Of a stretch of DNA of 6,126 nucleotides, positions 5,087 to 6,126 are shown in pieces. This DNA is from Clostridiales bacterium (GTDB lineage Bacteria > Bacillota > Clostridia > Christensenellales > QALW01): assembly GCA_018376855.1 (NCBI GenBank), contig JAHAAN010000116.1, forward strand, positions 1-6,126. Reading direction: 5' to 3'. The notes beneath the pieces were generated by a model. It made no database searches. It was given only the letters and a program-made list of their open reading frames with translations, and had not been told where the DNA came from. A program made the position numbers and the translations under genes. Within the stretch, counting starts at the first letter, position 1. Each line of letters begins with the position of its first letter.

Positions 5087-5252
5087 ATGAAAGAAGAAAA
5101 AAACAAAATTCATATTGCGAATAGAGGCAGAAACATTACATAAGTTTCATTATGTGCCCAATCGAAATTTGCGTTCCGCCAATAAAGAATCGGAAGACAT
5201 AATGAAAATGCATATTGAAGAATATGAAAAAAGCCATGGGAAGGTAGAATGA
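5087..5252 (+). pseudogene. Arc-type ribbon-helix-helix DNA-binding protein, frameshifted just after the start
   Basis: The frame ending at TGA 5250 reads KKKKTKFILRIEAETLHKF, then HYVPNRNLRSANKES, then EDIMKMHIEEYEKSHGKVE (53 codons from 5091). This fits a small Arc/CopG-like fold: a short FILRI strand, helix A (ETLHKFHYV), the turn R-S-A-N-K-E and helix B (DIMKMHIEEYEK). Upstream that frame meets a stop at 5088 and has no good start. The ATG at 5087 is one base out of frame: removing one A from 5090-5092 would give MKKKKTKFILRIE. I read this as a start-proximal +1 insertion in an A-rich run. No ribosome site is visible close upstream. The stop overlaps the next start (ATGA), as in an operon. 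Confidence 0.6.
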
Positions 5253-5269
5253 AATATGTTTACGGTTAT
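5249..5269 (+). pseudogene. First codons of a serine recombinase, truncated
   Basis: The ATG at 5249 overlaps the preceding stop (ATGA) and reads MKYVYGY. Serine resolvases/invertases typically begin M-K-x-x-Y-G-Y-x-R-V-S-T, so this is what one would expect downstream of a small ribbon-helix-helix gene in a clostridial element. After Y7 the frame continues SPAFYISFF with no recombinase character, and from 5277 the DNA matches a repeat found again at 5838. The call rests on seven residues plus context. Confidence 0.45.
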
Positions 5270-5276
5270 TCCCCAG

Positions 5277-5309
5277 CTTTCTACATATCGTTCTTTTCCT
5301 TTGTCAAGG
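5277..5309 (-). repeat. Repeat family 3, copy a
   Basis: This 33-base unit is similar to 5838-5869 (roughly three quarters identical with one indel). Read on the minus strand both begin CCTTGACA and continue with a purine-rich A/G tract ending in a TGTAGAAAG/TGTAAAAAG block. It starts a few bases past the point where the recombinase reading ends. Confidence 0.5.
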
Positions 5310-5315
5310 AAGCGA

Positions 5316-5348
5316 GGGGGATTGCCAATTGCAGAATGCAAATTCCCC
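5316..5348. repeat. Hairpin GGGGGATTGC / GCAAATTCCCC
   Basis: The arms at 5316-5325 and 5338-5348 form ten pairs with one bulged A and one G-U around a 12-base loop. No T-run follows. Confidence 0.5.
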
Positions 5349-5418
5349 ATTACGCCCCCTTAACGATCCCCCGTAACCCCTTGAAGCGCCTGTTTGGTGC
5401 AGTGGGAGTAGAGGCTTT

Positions 5419-5441
5419 CTGCCCAAAAGCAGCTTTGGCAG
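5419..5441. repeat. Hairpin CTGCC(C)AAA / TTTGGCAG
   Basis: CTGCC-AAA (5419-5427 with a bulged C at 5424) pairs with TTTGGCAG (5434-5441), eight pairs around AGCAGC. Confidence 0.5.
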
Positions 5442-5462
5442 TTGAGTTAATTTTACAGCGTG

Positions 5463-5496
5463 AAAAACAAGCCGACTTTTTCGCGCACAAACTAAG
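5463..5496 (+). repeat. Repeat family 1, copy a
   Basis: A 34-base unit beginning AAAAACAAGCC and ending GCGCACAAACTAAG. It matches 5717-5750 at 29 of 34 positions without gaps, and all five differences are transitions. A GGGGCGC block follows each copy within a few bases. Confidence 0.8.
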
Positions 5497-5499
5497 GGA

Positions 5500-5521
5500 G
5501 GGGCGCAGGCGCACGCGCCCC
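5500..5521. repeat. GC-rich hairpin after repeat 1a
   Basis: GGGGCGC (5500-5506) and GCGCCCC (5515-5521) are perfect arms around an eight-base loop. Outer A-T and G-T pairs can extend the stem. Confidence 0.6.
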
Positions 5522-5525
5522 TTAC

Positions 5526-5553
5526 AGCGGCCACTATACCGCGGCCGCTTTTT
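5526..5553 (+). terminator. Orphan rho-independent terminator
   Basis: AGCGGCC (5526-5532) pairs with GGCCGCT (5543-5549) around a ten-base loop, and the last T of the stem continues into TTTTT (5549-5553). No intact gene lies upstream on the plus strand after the broken recombinase, so it ends either a lost transcript or a small RNA. Confidence 0.7.
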
Positions 5554-5636
5554 GCTACGGTGAAAATAGAAGCTTTTAACTGGAAAAATTATTAACGGTA
5601 GGAATGGACAAATAAAAAGTTTGTTGCTGCACAAGA

Positions 5637-5709
5637 GCCGGAAGAGGGCGGCGGAAGGAAGGAGAACCGCCGCGCAAGGAGGCGGTTCGAGTGCGGAAGT
5701 CGCCCTGAT
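5637..5709 (+). repeat. Repeat family 2, copy a
   Basis: This 73-base unit starts GCCGG, then GGGCGGCGGAAGG (5646-5658), and ends TTCGAGTGCGGAAG-TCGCCCTGAT (5686-5709). Inside is a perfect eight-pair hairpin GAACCGCC (5664-5671) / GGCGGTTC (5681-5688). The same outer blocks occur inverted at 5949-6035. The ends are short imperfect inverted repeats of each other (GGGCGGC versus GTCGCCC). Confidence 0.8.
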
Positions 5710-5716
5710 GCATTGC

Positions 5717-5750
5717 AAAAACAAGCCAATTCTTCCGCGCGCAAACTAAG
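5717..5750 (+). repeat. Repeat family 1, copy b
   Basis: AAAAACAAGCCAATTCTTCC followed by GCGCGCAAACTAAG is the direct copy of 5463-5496 (29/34). It begins seven bases after repeat 2a, and TGGGGCGCAC follows directly. Confidence 0.8.
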
Positions 5751-5837
5751 TGGGGCGCACTGCGGAACAATAGCGCAATGCGCTTTTGTTTGGCGCCACT
5801 CTTTTTCCGTTCAGCTGCTTCACGTTTCTTTCGCATC

Positions 5838-5869
5838 CTTTTTACAAACCATTTCTTTCTCTGTCAAGG
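5838..5869 (-). repeat. Repeat family 3, copy b
   Basis: This 32-base counterpart of 5277-5309 lies in the same orientation. On the minus strand it reads CCTTGACAGAGAAAGAAATG and continues GTTTGTAAAAAG; TTGACA with TAAAAA at 17-bp spacing would make a plausible minus-strand promoter. Confidence 0.5.
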
Positions 5870-5948
5870 GGGGCGAAAGAAGCTATTTTGCAAAAGCTAC
5901 GCAGAAAATAAAAGCAGCCGGATAGAAAAACGTTTTTATTCAACCGCA

Positions 5949-6035
5949 ATCAGGGCGACTTCCGCGCCCGAACTGCACACTGTCTCCGCTTCGCTCCGAC
6001 GCGGCGCTTCGGTCCCCTTCCGCCGCCCTGCCGGC
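5949..6035 (-). repeat. Repeat family 2, copy b (inverted)
   Basis: The minus strand reads GCCGG, GGGCGGCGGAAGG (6028-6016) and, at the other end, TTCGGGCGCGGAAG-TCGCCCTGAT (5972-5949). The terminal 17 bases are identical to repeat 2a and the last 24 match at 22 positions. The 87-base copy differs in its centre, which is a different GC-rich hairpin-prone sequence. With 2a it brackets 5710-5948 as an inverted pair. Confidence 0.8.
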
Positions 6036-6068
6036 TGTAGAAAATATCAATATGCTTTAGATCTTTAC

Positions 6069-6125
6069 CTATATTTTCATCATAATTCTCATGATAAAAG
6101 CACCGTCATATTCAACCTCAGTATA
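6069..6125 (-). CDS. Possible C-terminus of a minus-strand gene (cut by window edge)
   Basis: Entering from the window edge, one minus-strand frame reads YTEVEYDGAFIMRIMMKI and stops at TAG (6071-6069). Eighteen codons are too few to recognise a family or prove coding. A second minus-strand frame in the same place reads NYDENIGKDLKHIDIFYS and continues into repeat 2b, so a frameshifted remnant is equally possible. No terminator hairpin follows. Confidence 0.2.
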   Translation of the reverse strand, partial: YTEVEYDGAFIMRIMMKI

Positions 6126-6126
6126 C

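Larger units (their letters stand above)
5270..6068. other. Repeat-mosaic region without supportable genes
   Basis: About 800 bases with no intact gene. It contains two copies each of three repeats (5277-5309/5838-5869, 5463-5496/5717-5750, 5637-5709/5949-6035), several strong hairpins and a terminator (5526-5553). Open frames of 60-124 codons exist on both strands, but they run straight through repeats and hairpins, lack ribosome sites and are rich in R, P, S and C, as chance frames in GC-rich repeats are. GC is clearly higher than in 4800-5250. Confidence 0.7.

Noticed and set aside
5350..5724. 124-codon minus-strand open frame and overlapping 104-codon plus-strand frame (5249-5563)
   Set aside because: Both cross the repeat mosaic and the terminator at 5526-5553. 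Only the first seven codons of the plus-strand frame look like a real protein; the rest has no domain character.
5576..5836. 86-codon minus-strand open frame starting MRKKREAAERKKSGAKQKR
   Set aside because: It runs through repeats 1b and 2a and their hairpins, has no spaced ribosome site, and its translation is the kind of R/S/P-rich product given by GC-rich repeats.
5270..6040. CRISPR array
   Set aside because: Repeats occur only twice each, differ in length and orientation, and are not regularly spaced; no cas gene is present.

Overview
The window looks like chromosomal DNA from an anaerobic Firmicute of the class Clostridia, probably a gut Oscillospirales/Ruminococcaceae-type organism. 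This is an inference from the L19 and RbgA homologues, the strong AGGAGG-type ribosome sites, the consensus sigma-A promoters, a NiaR (3H-domain) niacin repressor, and an Arc-type/serine-recombinase pair of the sort seen in clostridial mobile elements. No species is claimed.

Layout. Positions 1-107 hold the first codons of rbgA (ribosome-assembly GTPase) on the minus strand, divergent from rplS (ribosomal protein L19, 435-785). The 327-bp gap between them carries a promoter for each gene and a structured rplS leader. After a strong terminator comes rhaA (L-rhamnose isomerase, 927-2189), a single-gene transcription unit with a textbook TTGACA-17-TATAAT promoter and its own terminator; no other rhamnose gene is present. 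From about 2270 the sequence becomes AT-rich and full of hairpins. It carries one GNAT acetyltransferase (2589-2993), again with its own promoter and a long hairpin behind it. Next, on the plus strand, is the wreck of a secreted GH84-type beta-N-acetylglucosaminidase gene (3263 to about 3739): promoter, ribosome site, signal peptide and pieces of the N-terminal and catalytic domains survive in alternating frames, and the rest is gone. Convergent to it, on the minus strand, are niaR (3830-4354) and, upstream, a small XRE-family regulator (4485-4697).

From 4722 to the end there is no intact gene that I can support. The first part (to about 5090) is very AT-rich and holds a perfect 16-bp inverted repeat. 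It is followed by a decayed ribbon-helix-helix gene (5087-5252) whose stop overlaps a start that reads MKYVYGY, the N-terminus expected of a serine recombinase; similarity ends there (5269). The following 5270-6040 is a GC-richer mosaic of at least three repeat families (two copies each, one pair inverted), several strong hairpins and one rho-independent terminator. I read it as a block of dispersed intergenic repeats that replaced the recombinase body. The last about 60 bases may hold the end of a minus-strand gene.

Taken together, three housekeeping or metabolic transcription units (rbgA/rplS, rhaA, niaR) are separated by stretches of acquired and decaying DNA. The most interesting parts are the repeat mosaic, the broken RHH-recombinase module and the multi-frameshifted GH84 remnant, none of which stands out as a long open reading frame.
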